The notes under the pieces: model-generated | What the model was told of the DNA's origin: nothing | The model's input: the letters and a program-made list of their open reading frames with translations, nothing else | Databases searched by the model: none | NCBI GenBank assembly: GCA_947496145.1 | Contig: CANMBS010000011.1 | Span: forward strand, 1 to 64,000 | From: an uncultured Pseudovibrio sp. | GTDB lineage: Bacteria > Pseudomonadota > Alphaproteobacteria > Rhizobiales > Stappiaceae | Direction of reading: 5' to 3' | Length of the DNA stretch: 64,000 nt | Made by a program: the position numbers and the translations under genes | Shown: positions 26,405 to 36,122 of the stretch, piece after piece | Numbering within the stretch: the first letter of the stretch is position 1 | Layout of the letters: each line of letters starts with the position of its first letter

Positions 26405-27670
26405 ATGCGGGAAATGAAACTTAGAGACCTTAAATCCAAAACCCCAACTGAACTCCTCTCATTCGCTGAGGAGCATGAAGTTGAAAATGCAAGCACCATG
26501 CGTAAACAGGAACTCCTGTTTGCCATTTTGAAAAGACTTGCAGAACAAGATATCGAAATCATCGGCGAAGGTGTCGTAGAGGTCCTTCAGGATGGATTTG
26601 GCTTCCTCCGATCTCCTGATGCGAACTACTTGCCAGGACCTGATGATATTTATGTATCTCCTTCGCAGATCCGACGTTTTTCTCTGCGAACAGGTGATAC
26701 CGTTGAAGGACAAATTCGTAGTCCTAAGGAAGGTGAGCGTTATTTCGCCCTTCTGAAAGTGAACAAGATCAACTTTGAAGACCCTGAAAAGGCGCGTCAC
26801 AAAGTTCACTTTGATAACCTGACACCACTTTATCCAGATGAGCGTTTCAATCTTGAGATTGCAAACAGCACATCAAAAGACATCTCCCCGCGCATTATCG
26901 ATCTGGTTGCGCCACTTGGTAAAGGTCAGCGCGCACTGATTACTGCGCCGCCACGTACCGGTAAGACTGTCTTCCTGCAAAATATTGCGAATTCCATCAC
27001 CACCAATCACCCTGAGTGTTATCTGATCGTTCTGCTGATCGACGAACGCCCGGAAGAGGTGACAGACATGCAGCGCACCGTGAATGGTGAAGTTGTGTCT
27101 TCTACCTTTGATGAGCCTGCGTCTCGCCACGTTCAGGTTGCTGAGATGGTGATTGAGAAAGCAAAGCGTCTGACCGAACATGGCCGTGATGTTGTGATCC
27201 TGCTGGACTCCATCACCCGTCTGGGCCGTGCCTACAACACTGTTGTACCTTCCTCTGGTAAGGTTCTCACCGGTGGTGTTGATGCGAACGCTTTGCAGCG
27301 TCCTAAACGCTTCTTTGGTGCTGCCCGTAACATTGAAGAGGGTGGTTCCCTGACCATCATCGCAACGGCGCTGATTGATACCGGCAGCCGCATGGATGAG
27401 GTTATCTTCGAAGAATTTAAGGGTACAGGTAACTCCGAAATTATCCTTGATCGTAAGATCTCTGATAAGCGCGTGTTCCCAGCGGTTGATATTCAGCGCT
27501 CCGGTACACGTAAAGAAGAGCTTCTTGTTCCTGCTGATAAGCTCAAGAAGACATTCGTTCTGCGCCGTATTCTCAGCCAGATGGGTACTGTGGATGCAGT
27601 CGAGTTCCTGCTCGATAAACTGCGTCAGACAAAATCCAACGATGATTTCTTCGACTCTATGAACACCTAG
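26405..27670 (+). CDS. rho: Transcription termination factor Rho
   Basis: Hexameric RNA-DNA helicase that ends transcription. 421 residues from the ATG at 26405 (MREMKL); a TTG at 26402 is one codon upstream. The N-terminal cold-shock-like RNA site is [12 protein letters not shown] (about 70), Walker A is APPRTGKT, Walker B is [11 protein letters not shown], and the Q/R loop region is [15 protein letters not shown]. The leader 26137-26404 contains dyads (for example ttgccg/cggcaa) but no clear element. A terminator follows. Confidence 0.97.
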   Translation: MREMKLRDLKSKTPTELLSFAEEHEVENASTMRKQELLFAILKRLAEQDIEIIGEGVVEVLQDGFGFLRSPDANYLPGPDDIYVSPSQIRRFSLRTGDTVEGQIRSPKEGERYFALLKVNKINFEDPEKARHKVHFDNLTPLYPDERFNLEIANSTSKDISPRIIDLVAPLGKGQRALITAPPRTGKTVFLQNIANSITTNHPECYLIVLLIDERPEEVTDMQRTVNGEVVSSTFDEPASRHVQVAEMVIEKAKRLTEHGRDVVILLDSITRLGRAYNTVVPSSGKVLTGGVDANALQRPKRFFGAARNIEEGGSLTIIATALIDTGSRMDEVIFEEFKGTGNSEIILDRKISDKRVFPAVDIQRSGTRKEELLVPADKLKKTFVLRRILSQMGTVDAVEFLLDKLRQTKSNDDFFDSMNT

Positions 27671-27701
27671 GTGTTTATGATTTAGAGATTGTTCTGGTCC
27701 T

Positions 27702-27730
27702 GCTCACCTGTACGGTGAGCGGGGCTTTTT
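27702..27730 (+). terminator. Terminator after rho
   Basis: Perfect seven-base stem gctcacc/ggtgagc with a five-base loop (27702-27720), then gggg and five T. Confidence 0.8.
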
Positions 27731-27796
27731 GCATTGCATGGTTGCTGTTGAATTTTAAAATCTGATTCAGACCCGAAATGAACGTTGGAATAAGTG

Positions 27797-28276
27797 ATGA
27801 TCAGGCTTTCTGAAGAGAATGTTTATGTGTTGGCTCCCATTGAGGAGCTTCAATATTTTGACAGTCAGTCTGCTCAGATTACGAGCAAAGTAAGTCCTTT
27901 GGAGGTCTGGAATACTATCGTTAATCACGAGCAGCCTTTGCTGAAGGCTGCATTTTGGGTCCGGGATCAGATTTCTTCACTTTTCGGAGTCAAAAAAATC
28001 GGCGGTTTTCGCAGGGGTGTGACTGAAAAGGTGAGAGAGGGGGAGTATCTTGATTTCTTTTTGGTCGAGTACGTTGATGACACGACATTAGTTCTGACAG
28101 AAAGAGACCGGCACCTTGATGTGATGACATGTGTTTCGACAGACAGTAATCAAGTGGTGATTACGTCATCTGTGAAAATACATAACTGGTTCGGCCATGC
28201 TTATATGGTGCCGGTTGGTATCGCTCATAAGTGGATTGTAAGAGGAATGCTGAAACGCCTGCAAAATGCTTACTGA
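27797..28276 (+). CDS. DUF2867-like hypothetical protein
   Basis: 159 residues, no signal or membrane segment. The pattern I-x-H-E-x-P (NHEQPLLKAAFWVRDQI), then FLVEYVDDTTLVLTERDRHLDVMTC and a hydrophobic end resembles DUF2867-type proteins with a START-like beta fold. No catalytic residue is evident. The start may be GTG 27794 or ATG 27797. It stands alone after the rho terminator, in an accessory stretch before mnmE; its role is unknown. Confidence 0.5.
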   Translation: MIRLSEENVYVLAPIEELQYFDSQSAQITSKVSPLEVWNTIVNHEQPLLKAAFWVRDQISSLFGVKKIGGFRRGVTEKVREGEYLDFFLVEYVDDTTLVLTERDRHLDVMTCVSTDSNQVVITSSVKIHNWFGHAYMVPVGIAHKWIVRGMLKRLQNAY

Positions 28277-28283
28277 GATGACG

Positions 28284-28979
28284 TTAATCTAGCTCATCAC
28301 TCTCAAATTGCTCTCTGTTTCGCGGAGAGTAGTAAAGCACGTCATGCAAATACAGGCCGATTGGAGTATCTGGAATTGCATCTCTTGTATTATCAAAGTC
28401 ATCCGTCAGAACAATGCCGTTGAGCGGATTAAGATGATTGTTCGTATCCTGAACCGCTTTCTTGAGCTGTTTGATGGCTAACCAGTTCCAGTTGGAGAGA
28501 GCATCAATCGCCTTACCAGCATCAATCGCTTCATTTTTTGTCCATCGTGCTGAATTGGCATAATAATTTTCATCGTCTTCATCCACGTTCATTGCATCAA
28601 GTTCGATGGTTTCGAGATGGAAGTAGTCTTCAGATATTTTGCTTTCCAGGAATTTTCGTGTTTCTATTGCCGATTCTGCTAGGAAAGAGGCTTCTTTTTT
28701 GCCTATTAGTTCAAGAAGTTTTAGAAACTTGAAAGTGCGTTTCAGGCCACCTTCTGCTTTTCCTGTAACCGCATAGAGTTTGGTTTTATTGTCTTCCTCT
28801 TCGTCTTCAAATCCGTCCGAGAGGAGACATGCGCTCACCTGAGGATCGTCACTGATAAGAAGAAGGTAGATAAATGGTGTGTAGTAAGCAAACTCGCCAA
28901 CACCGTGGATAGCCTCTGGCCGATCCTCGTATGATTTAGGTATATCGCTGCTTTGGAAAATATAGGAACGGTTCGCCAT
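28284..28979 (-). CDS. Hypothetical acidic protein
   Basis: 231 residues; I do not recognise a family. It starts MANRSYIFQSSDIP and is strongly acidic, with clusters such as DGFEDEEEDN and MNVDEDDENYY, suggesting a soluble protein. There is no signal, transmembrane segment or metal motif. It converges with the preceding gene with only 7 bp between stops. It lies in the variable stretch between rho and mnmE, which may be a gene-insertion spot. Confidence 0.7.
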   Translation of the reverse strand: MANRSYIFQSSDIPKSYEDRPEAIHGVGEFAYYTPFIYLLLISDDPQVSACLLSDGFEDEEEDNKTKLYAVTGKAEGGLKRTFKFLKLLELIGKKEASFLAESAIETRKFLESKISEDYFHLETIELDAMNVDEDDENYYANSARWTKNEAIDAGKAIDALSNWNWLAIKQLKKAVQDTNNHLNPLNGIVLTDDFDNTRDAIPDTPIGLYLHDVLYYSPRNREQFESDELD

Positions 28980-29189
28980 ACCTTACCTTTTAAATTTTGT
29001 CTGAAAGTCGTTAGCCGTAGAATGATCTCTCATTTTTGACTAGTAAAAACCAGTGGTTTTATTGAAATATAGCTTCAATCACTGCGGGAACTTCGACTAC
29101 CCTAATTTTTTCACGAAGGAAGATTGTAAATTTTTCGACAAATACCTGCCTATTGATGATGCTTACCTTTCTATTTCGGGAGCCGGGAA

Positions 29190-29780
29190 ATGATTGATGA
29201 TGTCTTAGACAAATCTCCGCGTATTGAGACGGAACGGCTTGTGTTGCGGAAGTGGGAAGAGCGGGACATTGATGGGTTTGTGGAGATGAATGCTGATCCG
29301 CTGGTGATGGAGTTTTTTCCTGCTGTGATGTCGCGGCAAGAGAGTGAGGGGATGTTTGAACGGATTTTGGCAAAGCAGGAGAAGTTTGGGTTTGGTACTC
29401 CTGTGGTCGAGGAGAGAGCTACAGGCCGGTTTCTTGGTCTTTGCGGATTAGGTGTTCCGACACCTTCAAAGCCTCTGCCGTGCCAGCCCTGTGTCGAGAT
29501 TGGGTGGCGATTGAGCTCTGATGTGTGGGGGAGGGGAATTGCGCTGGAAGCGGCTCATATCTGGCTTAGATTCGGATTCGAAACTCTTTGCTCAGATGAG
29601 GTTGTGAGCTTTACCTCCGCTATAAACTGGCGATCAGAGAAAGTGATGCAAAGACTTGGTATGCTGAGGAATGTGGCAGATGATTTTGATCATCCGCTTA
29701 TTGATGATGGGCACCCGCTAAAGCCGCATGTACTGTACAGGCTTTCGAAAGACAGATTTTGGGAATTGGAAAATGGTTGA
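29190..29780 (+). CDS. GNAT acetyltransferase (RimJ/RimL type), copy 1
   Basis: 196 residues of the GCN5-related N-acetyltransferase fold: the IETERLVLRKW opening, central EIGWRLSSDVWGRGIALEAA (acetyl-CoA pyrophosphate loop, R/G-x-x-G-x-A pattern) and a late VMQRLGM. The substrate (ribosomal protein, small molecule or drug) is unknown. The gene is duplicated in tandem. Copy 2 starts inside its last codons (overlap 29773-29780). Confidence 0.85.
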   Translation: MIDDVLDKSPRIETERLVLRKWEERDIDGFVEMNADPLVMEFFPAVMSRQESEGMFERILAKQEKFGFGTPVVEERATGRFLGLCGLGVPTPSKPLPCQPCVEIGWRLSSDVWGRGIALEAAHIWLRFGFETLCSDEVVSFTSAINWRSEKVMQRLGMLRNVADDFDHPLIDDGHPLKPHVLYRLSKDRFWELENG

Positions 29781-30369
29781 GATATTAATTGATAAATGCC
29801 CGCGCATTGAAACAGAGCGACTTGTGCTGCGGAAGTGGGAAGAGCGGGACATTGACGGGATGGCAGAGATGAATGCTGACCCGAGGGTGATGGAGTTTTT
29901 TCCAAGTGCCTTGTCTCGTGAGGAAAGTCAGAAATTTCTGGATCGGCTGATAGAGAAGCAAGAGGAATTTGGTTTTGCTGTGCCAGTTGTAGAAGACAAG
30001 GCAAGTGGGAAGTTTCTCGGATTTTGTGGCCTGAATATTCCGACCTATCCGAAGCCCTTGCCGTTTGATCCATGCATAGAGATGGGATGGCGGTTTATCT
30101 CAGATGCATGGGGGAAGGGGATTGCGCTGGAAAGCGCACGCATCTGGCTTAGATTCGGGTTCGAAACTCTTCAAAGAGATGAGATCGTTGCCTTCACTGC
30201 GATACAGAATGTTCGCTCACAGAAGCTTATGCAGAGGTTGGATATGGTGACGGATTCTGCTGATGATTTTGATCATCAAATGCTGGAGCCGGATCATCCT
30301 TTAGCACGGCATGTTCTTTATCGCATGAGTAAGGATCGTTTTGAGAGCGTATCTAAAGACTGGGATTAG
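29773..30369 (+). CDS. GNAT acetyltransferase (RimJ/RimL type), copy 2
   Basis: 198 residues from the ATG at 29773 (MVEILIDKCPRIETERLVLRKW); a longer start at 29728 lies wholly inside copy 1. Very similar to copy 1 in order and wording (CPRIETERLVLRKWEERDIDG, EMGWRFISDAWGKGIALESARIWLRFGFETL). The two overlap by 8 nt and are probably translationally coupled. A recent tandem duplication is inferred. Specificity unknown. Confidence 0.88.
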   Translation: MVEILIDKCPRIETERLVLRKWEERDIDGMAEMNADPRVMEFFPSALSREESQKFLDRLIEKQEEFGFAVPVVEDKASGKFLGFCGLNIPTYPKPLPFDPCIEMGWRFISDAWGKGIALESARIWLRFGFETLQRDEIVAFTAIQNVRSQKLMQRLDMVTDSADDFDHQMLEPDHPLARHVLYRMSKDRFESVSKDWD

Positions 30370-30405
30370 CGGGATAATAAAATCAAGCTGTGGTGAATTA
30401 TGTGA

Positions 30406-30421
30406 TGTTTCACGTGAATCA
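30406..30421. promoter_or_regulatory. parS-like site
   Basis: tgtttcacgtgaatca matches the canonical 16-bp parS (tgtttcacgtgaaaca) at 15 of 16. Noncoding, downstream of the second acetyltransferase. Confidence 0.75.
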
Positions 30422-30448
30422 CTCAAATTCCCAATAGGATAAATATCA

Positions 30449-30480
30449 GTGCTGACTCACGTGAAACAGTGAGTCAGCAC
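30449..30480 (-). terminator. Perfect hairpin holding a parS-like core
   Basis: Arms gtgctgactcac (30449-30460) and gtgagtcagcac (30469-30480), loop gtgaaaca. The left arm plus loop form a parS-like 16-mer (30453-30468, 14 of 16). It lies 14 bp past the stop of the minus-strand thioredoxin gene and may end its transcript; there is no T run, so both roles are possible. Confidence 0.6.
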
Positions 30481-30493
30481 TTTGCTTATGTGA

Positions 30494-32503
30494 CTATTGA
30501 AGTTGCTCGGCCACCTGCTCAGCAGTTACTGAGGGGAGGGAGCAGCCTTTTTCTGAACAGATGAAGATGGTGGTTTCATCGCTATTCCAGGAGGAACTTT
30601 CAATCTCAACGGGCTTTGATGCACCTTCAGAAATCAGGTCAGAGTAGAAGGTCGGGTCTGATTGTGAAGCCAGAGTTTCCTTGAATGGATTCGCATCCGA
30701 ACCAGTTCCCATCACAACCAGTGCTTTCTTAAAGCGGGTGCGAGTGTCTAGTGCATTCAATAGACCAGCGGCACCGAAGATGTTGTTGGGCACATCCGCT
30801 GCAAATGCGTTGAGAGTTTTGTCTGAAGTTTCACGTGAATCCATCACGCCAGTCAGCAGCCAGTGCTCGGAGAAGGCGAGGGCTGCGACTGCGTTATAGT
30901 TCGGGGTGGCTTCATCATAGACATGGTAGGGGCGCAGGATGAGATCATCGGCCTCTTTGTCTGTCATGTAAAAGCCGCCGTTATCATGAGTGAAGCGTTC
31001 CTTCAAGATCGTGAGGAACTCTTCGGCCTTTGTCAGGTATTCCTGCTTGTCGGAAGGATTCGGTTCCGTTCTGTATAAGGCGAGGGCTGCTCTGGCGGCC
31101 CATGCGTAGTCTGAGGCAAAGCCTACATCCAGCTTCTTGCTTTGTCTCCAAGAGTGGCTGAGCTTACCATCAGCAAACATGTGCTCGGTGATGAAGCGGA
31201 ACGCGGCCTTGGCAGATGTGCTGGTAGATTCACGTGGAACAATCTCATGGGCCTGAACAAGCGCACAGATGAGCATGGCGTTCCAGTCTGCCAGTACCTT
31301 GTCGTCTTTGTGTGGCGGAATGCGCCTGGCTCGTTCTTCCAGAAGGATGGCACGACAGGAGGCCAAAGCCTCTTCCTCTGCTGCTTCCAACAGAGTAGGG
31401 GAGCCGCGTCTGTTGAGGATGGTTTTGCCTTCCCAGTTTCCTTCCGGGCGAACATCATAGGCTTTGGTAAACAGCTCGAAGTGTTCTGCCGGGATCAGGT
31501 TCTTCAGTTCGTCATAGGTCCACACATAGAACTTACCTTCAATACCTTCGCTGTCTGCATCCATGGATGAGGCAAAGCCGCCTTCAGGAAGTTTCATGTC
31601 TGCCTCAAGCCAGTCGATCACTTCATGGATTCGGGTGCGATATAGTTCGTCGCCGGTCTCCTGATAGGCCCAGCACAGATGCTCGATAAAGAGCGCATTG
31701 TCGTAGAGCATCTTTTCGAAATGAGGGACGAGCCAGATTGAATCGACCACGTAACGAGCAAGGCCACCTCCTACATGATCGTATATTCCACCCTGAGCAA
31801 TGGCGCGGGTGGTCGTCAAAAACTGATCCCGCATGAAGGTGTTCTTCTGCGCCTTCGCAGTTCTGAATATCAGCTCCTGCACAGCGGCCTGAGGAAATTT
31901 GGGTGCACCTTTCAATCCACCGTGTTCTTCATCCTGCATGGAGAAGAGTTGCTTGCCTGCTGCGGTCACCAGAAAACTGGAGAGAGGGGAGGCGGCTGAA
32001 GGTGGTTTGTTGAGAGCCTGGCTGATGGCTTGCCGGTTCTCTTCGATGGTGTCGCGGTCGACTGAGAAGCTCTCCGAGATTGCTTTGAGAATATCCTTGA
32101 AGCCCGGTGCTCCATGGCGCGGCTCATTGGCAAAGTAGGTGCCACCCCAGAAGGGATCGCCTTGCGGGGTGAGGAACATAGTCAGCGGCCAACCGCCTTG
32201 CTGACCAAGCATGTGAAGGGCCTGCATGTAGATCTGGTCGATGTCAGGACGTTCTTCGCGATCCACCTTGATATTGACGAAATGCTCATTCATCACTGCG
32301 GCAGTTGCTTCATCCTCAAAACTTTCATGGGCCATCACGTGGCACCAGTGGCAGGCGGAGTAGCCAACGGAAAGCAGAATTGGCTTGTTTGTTTTCTGAG
32401 CTTCTTCCAGTGCTTCCTTACTCCATTCCCACCAGTGGACAGGGTTAGATTGGTGTTGAAGAAGGTAAGGGCTTGAAGCGTTCGTTAAGCGATTTCTGCT
32501 CAT
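30494..32503 (-). CDS. Thioredoxin-domain protein, YyaL/SPATA20 (DUF255) family
   Basis: 669 residues. The N-terminal thioredoxin-like DUF255 domain (NPVHWWEWSKEAL, then GYSACHWCHVM with a C-x-x-C site at about residues 49-52) is followed by an (alpha/alpha)6 barrel region like N-acylglucosamine 2-epimerase, with DADSEGIEGKFYVWTYDEL. Function is unproven in bacteria. Two parS-like sites lie within the gene at 30827-30842 and 31226-31241. Adjacent mnmE is on the other strand, divergent. Confidence 0.88.
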   Translation of the reverse strand: MSRNRLTNASSPYLLQHQSNPVHWWEWSKEALEEAQKTNKPILLSVGYSACHWCHVMAHESFEDEATAAVMNEHFVNIKVDREERPDIDQIYMQALHMLGQQGGWPLTMFLTPQGDPFWGGTYFANEPRHGAPGFKDILKAISESFSVDRDTIEENRQAISQALNKPPSAASPLSSFLVTAAGKQLFSMQDEEHGGLKGAPKFPQAAVQELIFRTAKAQKNTFMRDQFLTTTRAIAQGGIYDHVGGGLARYVVDSIWLVPHFEKMLYDNALFIEHLCWAYQETGDELYRTRIHEVIDWLEADMKLPEGGFASSMDADSEGIEGKFYVWTYDELKNLIPAEHFELFTKAYDVRPEGNWEGKTILNRRGSPTLLEAAEEEALASCRAILLEERARRIPPHKDDKVLADWNAMLICALVQAHEIVPRESTSTSAKAAFRFITEHMFADGKLSHSWRQSKKLDVGFASDYAWAARAALALYRTEPNPSDKQEYLTKAEEFLTILKERFTHDNGGFYMTDKEADDLILRPYHVYDEATPNYNAVAALAFSEHWLLTGVMDSRETSDKTLNAFAADVPNNIFGAAGLLNALDTRTRFKKALVVMGTGSDANPFKETLASQSDPTFYSDLISEGASKPVEIESSSWNSDETTIFICSEKGCSLPSVTAEQVAEQLQ
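30827..30842. promoter_or_regulatory. Degenerate intragenic parS-like site
   Basis: agtttcacgtgaatcc, 13 of 16 to parS, inside the thioredoxin-domain gene, read there as D-S-R-E-T. Confidence 0.5.
31226..31241. promoter_or_regulatory. Degenerate intragenic parS-like site
   Basis: agattcacgtggaaca, 13 of 16 to parS, inside the thioredoxin-domain gene, read as V-P-R-E-S-T. Confidence 0.4.
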
Positions 32504-32601
32504 AAAAAGGTTATCCTGATTTCAAGGTATTGCTTGGCGGATAGGGTAGGTTTAACGCAGTCCCTGCGTGTTTACATAGAGAATAAAGAACCGGGCTTGG
32601 A

Positions 32602-33951
32602 ATGAATACACAACAGGAAACCATCTACGCTGTTTCTAGCGGTGCACTGCCTTCTGGCGTTGCCGTTATCCGTTTATCCGGTCCTCAGTCCGGTCCGGTT
32701 CTGCGGAAGCTGATTAAGGGGAAGTTCCCAGTTTCACGTGAATCATGCCTTAAGAAATTATGGGACCCTGTAGATGGTTCTGTTTTAGATCATGCTTTGA
32801 TTTTGTGGTTTGAAGGTCCGGGAAGCTTTACCGGTGAGGACACTGTGGAGCTGCATTGTCATGGTGGCCGTGCAGTTGTGGCAGCTGTGCTGCGTACGCT
32901 TTCCAGCTTTAAAGGATGCCGTCCTGCTGAGCAGGGTGAGTTCACCCGCCGCGCTTTTCATAATGATAAGCTTGATCTCACAGAGGTTGAGGGGCTGGCT
33001 GACCTGATTGATGCGGAGACTGATGCGCAGCGGCGGCAGGCACAGCGGCAGATGGATGGGGCGCTTGGTGACCTTTATTCCCAGTGGCGCGAAACGTTGA
33101 TCCGCAGCCGTGCGATGATCGAAGCGGAGCTGGATTTCTCAGATGAGGATGACATTCCAGATTCTGTTGCTGATGAAATCTGGGTGGAGCTGGCGAAGCT
33201 TCGCGATCAGATTATCGCCCACCTTGCTGATGCGCGGCGAGGGGAGCGGTTACGCTCTGGCCTTCAAGTGGTGTTGCTCGGCCCTCCGAACGCGGGTAAG
33301 TCCAGCCTGATGAATAAACTGGCGCAGCGCGATGTGGCGATTGTGACGCCGGAAGCGGGAACAACGCGCGACGTGCTTGAGGTGCATCTGGACCTTGGCG
33401 GCTATCCGGTAACGCTGATTGATACGGCGGGTATTCGTGAGAGTGCAGGCGTGATCGAGAAAGAAGGCATTCGCCGTGCGCTGGTACACGCTGAAAAAGC
33501 CGACCTCATTTTATGGACCCATGCTCCGAATGTGGATGCAGAGGAGTTGCCGGAGAGCTTGCTGAAGAGCGATGCTGAGATTTGGCGGTTGAACACCAAG
33601 AGTGATTTAGGCGCGATGGGTGATCATGACTCTTTTGAGACAAGCGCAGAGATTAACGTCTCAGTGCGGGAAGAGGGCGGCATGAACGAGCTGCTTTCCA
33701 GTCTCGAGTCGTTTGCGGAACGAAATATCGGGCTGATCGAGAATCCGTTGATTACACGTGAAAGACACCGCTCGCACCTGACACAGTGTGTTGATGATCT
33801 GGACCGCGCTATTCAGGCAGAAGGTTTTCCCATTGAGTTGCGCGGCGAAGACCTGAGGCGGGCGGCAGATCAACTCGGGCGGATCACTGGGCGAATCGAC
33901 GTTGAGGATTTGCTTGATGTGATTTTCAGAGATTTCTGTGTTGGTAAATAA
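32602..33951 (+). CDS. mnmE: tRNA modification GTPase MnmE
   Basis: With MnmG makes the 5-carboxymethylaminomethyl group on the wobble U of certain tRNAs. 449 residues: N-terminal formyl-THF-binding domain (TIYAVSSGALPSGVAVIRLSG), helical domain with inserted G domain whose P-loop is GPPNAGKSS and whose switch is DTAGIRE, and the invariant C-terminal FCVGK. The intragenic sites at 32730 and 33750 resemble parS. mnmG follows after a 286-bp gap containing a perfect parS. Confidence 0.97.
   Translation: MNTQQETIYAVSSGALPSGVAVIRLSGPQSGPVLRKLIKGKFPVSRESCLKKLWDPVDGSVLDHALILWFEGPGSFTGEDTVELHCHGGRAVVAAVLRTLSSFKGCRPAEQGEFTRRAFHNDKLDLTEVEGLADLIDAETDAQRRQAQRQMDGALGDLYSQWRETLIRSRAMIEAELDFSDEDDIPDSVADEIWVELAKLRDQIIAHLADARRGERLRSGLQVVLLGPPNAGKSSLMNKLAQRDVAIVTPEAGTTRDVLEVHLDLGGYPVTLIDTAGIRESAGVIEKEGIRRALVHAEKADLILWTHAPNVDAEELPESLLKSDAEIWRLNTKSDLGAMGDHDSFETSAEINVSVREEGGMNELLSSLESFAERNIGLIENPLITRERHRSHLTQCVDDLDRAIQAEGFPIELRGEDLRRAADQLGRITGRIDVEDLLDVIFRDFCVGK
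32730..32745. promoter_or_regulatory. Intragenic parS-like site in mnmE
   Basis: agtttcacgtgaatca, 14 of 16 to parS; encodes P-V-S-R-E-S in MnmE. Confidence 0.6.
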
Positions 33952-33968
33952 AAGATGTAAGAGTCCCA

Positions 33969-33984
33969 TGTTTCACGTGAAACA
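33969..33984. promoter_or_regulatory. parS: Canonical parS
   Basis: Exact 16-bp parS tgtttcacgtgaaaca, extended to an 18-bp palindrome at 33968-33985. It lies in the mnmE-mnmG gap, 2.8 kb before parA. ParB-CTP clamps are expected to load here and spread. Confidence 0.92.
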
Positions 33985-34237
33985 TTTTTAGGGAATCGTG
34001 AGTCAGTGGGGAAAAACTGGTGAGTCCAGTGGATAATCAATACTGCGGCATTGGAGACTCAGTGCGCTGTTTTCTTTGACCAAGCGCACGAGCTGTTGTA
34101 TCAAGCTCTCAAGAAAATAGGTAATTGCCCTTCTCATTCCCCCAGGTTTTTGCTGAGGCTGTACTGTGGCCCAGCTTTTCAGAGCGCGTGGCTCAGCCTG
34201 ACTCCTGTTTCCGAGTGGGGCAAAATACAGGATTCAA

Positions 34238-36121
34238 ATGTCTGAGAATTTTGATCTTGAGTTTGACACTGTTGTGATTGGTGGCGGCCATGCCGGCTGT
34301 GAAGCTGCGGCTGCCTCTGCACGCATGGGTGCTCGCACTGCTCTTATCACACACCGCTTTGACACGATCGGCGTGATGTCTTGTAACCCGGCTATTGGTG
34401 GTTTGGGGAAGGGGCATCTGGTGCGCGAGATCGATGCGCTGGATGGTTTGATGGGGCGGGTTGCTGATGCTTCCGGTATTCAGTTCCGCATGCTCAACCG
34501 TCGTAAAGGGCCAGCTGTTCAGGGGCCGCGCTCTCAGGCAGACCGCAAGCTTTACCGCGAAGCGATGCAGGCTGAGATCAAAGCCACCGACAATCTGGAT
34601 GTGGTTGAAGGTGAAGCTGACAAGCTGATCCGTGACGGCGATATCCTGAAGGGTGTCGTCATGGCGGATGGTCGCCGTGTCTCAGCGAAGGCGGTTGTTA
34701 TCACGACGGGTACTTTCCTGCGCGGACTGATCCATATTGGCGATAAGCAGATTCCTGCGGGCCGCGATGGGGAAGCGCCTGCGCTTGGTCTTTCTGAAAG
34801 CCTTGAGGAAATCGGACTGCGCCTTGGACGTTTGAAGACAGGCACGCCTGCGCGACTGGATGCGCGGACGATCAACTGGGACATTCTTCAGGAACAACCC
34901 GGTGATAAAAACCCGATCCCGTTTTCAACGCTGACTGACAAGATCACCATTCGTCAGGTGCCATGTTACATTACGCGCACCACGCCTGAGACACACAAGA
35001 TCATTCGCGACAACATCAAGCGCTCTGCTATGTATTCCGGTGAGATCAAGGGCAGGGGACCGCGCTACTGTCCATCCATCGAAGATAAGATCGTGCGCTT
35101 TGGAGATCGCGATGGGCATCAGGTCTTCCTTGAACCGGAAGGACTGGATGACAACACGATCTATCCGAATGGTATTTCGACCTCTCTGCCTGAAGATGTG
35201 CAGATTGCTTTTCTGCGCACTATTCCCGGTCTGGAGAAGGTAGAGTACTTCAAGCCTGCTTATGCGATTGAGTATGACCACATCGACCCAACAGAACTGA
35301 CCAACACGCTTGAGGTGAAGAAGCAGAAGGGTCTTTACCTCGCGGGGCAGATTAACGGAACGACAGGCTATGAAGAGGCTGGCGCTCAGGGTTTGTTAGC
35401 TGGCTTGAATGCCGCCAGAATCGCTCAGGGCGGCGCTCCAGTGACTGTTGGACGTGCTGACGGTTATATTGGCGTTATGGTGGATGATCTCATCACACGG
35501 GGCGTTTCTGAGCCGTATCGCATGTTTACATCCCGTGCTGAATACCGTTTGACACTGCGGGCTGATAATGCGGACCAGCGCCTTACGCCACTTGGTATCG
35601 AGTGGGGTTGCGTGAGTGATGCACGTCGAGTCGCTTTCGAAACGAAGATGGAAAAACTGCGGAAAACCAAGGATTTGATGCAGGCGGTCAAAATTACACC
35701 TAATGAAGGGCGTAAGAAGGGATTGCCGATCAATCAGGATGGTGTGAAGCGTTCTGCCTTCGACTTGCTGGCTTATCCGAATATCACTCTTGAGGACCTG
35801 ATGGGGATCTTCGATGAGTTGAAGGATATGGAGCTTAAGGTTGCTGAGCAGGTTGCCATCGACGCGATGTACGCTGTTTATCTGGAACGGCAGGCTGCAG
35901 ACATTGAGGCTCTGAAGAGGGATGAGGATCTGGTTATTCCTGAGTGGATTGACTACGCTTCTCTGACTGGTCTTTCTAACGAGGTGCGCCAGAAACTTGA
36001 AGCTGTGCGTCCTTCTACAATCGGGCAGGCGTCGCGTATGGATGGGATTACTCCTGCCGCACTAACTCTGCTGCTTGCATATATTCGCCGCTCAGGCAAA
36101 AACATCGCTGGTGCTGTTTAG
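34238..36121 (+). CDS. mnmG: tRNA U34 carboxymethylaminomethyl transferase subunit MnmG (GidA)
   Basis: FAD-dependent partner of MnmE in wobble uridine modification. 627 residues. FAD loop [12 protein letters not shown] (about 11-22), the signature [24 protein letters not shown], and [15 protein letters not shown] are in place; the C-terminal helical part binds MnmE. rsmG starts one base after the stop. Confidence 0.97.
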   Translation: MSENFDLEFDTVVIGGGHAGCEAAAASARMGARTALITHRFDTIGVMSCNPAIGGLGKGHLVREIDALDGLMGRVADASGIQFRMLNRRKGPAVQGPRSQADRKLYREAMQAEIKATDNLDVVEGEADKLIRDGDILKGVVMADGRRVSAKAVVITTGTFLRGLIHIGDKQIPAGRDGEAPALGLSESLEEIGLRLGRLKTGTPARLDARTINWDILQEQPGDKNPIPFSTLTDKITIRQVPCYITRTTPETHKIIRDNIKRSAMYSGEIKGRGPRYCPSIEDKIVRFGDRDGHQVFLEPEGLDDNTIYPNGISTSLPEDVQIAFLRTIPGLEKVEYFKPAYAIEYDHIDPTELTNTLEVKKQKGLYLAGQINGTTGYEEAGAQGLLAGLNAARIAQGGAPVTVGRADGYIGVMVDDLITRGVSEPYRMFTSRAEYRLTLRADNADQRLTPLGIEWGCVSDARRVAFETKMEKLRKTKDLMQAVKITPNEGRKKGLPINQDGVKRSAFDLLAYPNITLEDLMGIFDELKDMELKVAEQVAIDAMYAVYLERQAADIEALKRDEDLVIPEWIDYASLTGLSNEVRQKLEAVRPSTIGQASRMDGITPAALTLLLAYIRRSGKNIAGAV

Positions 36122-36122
36122 T

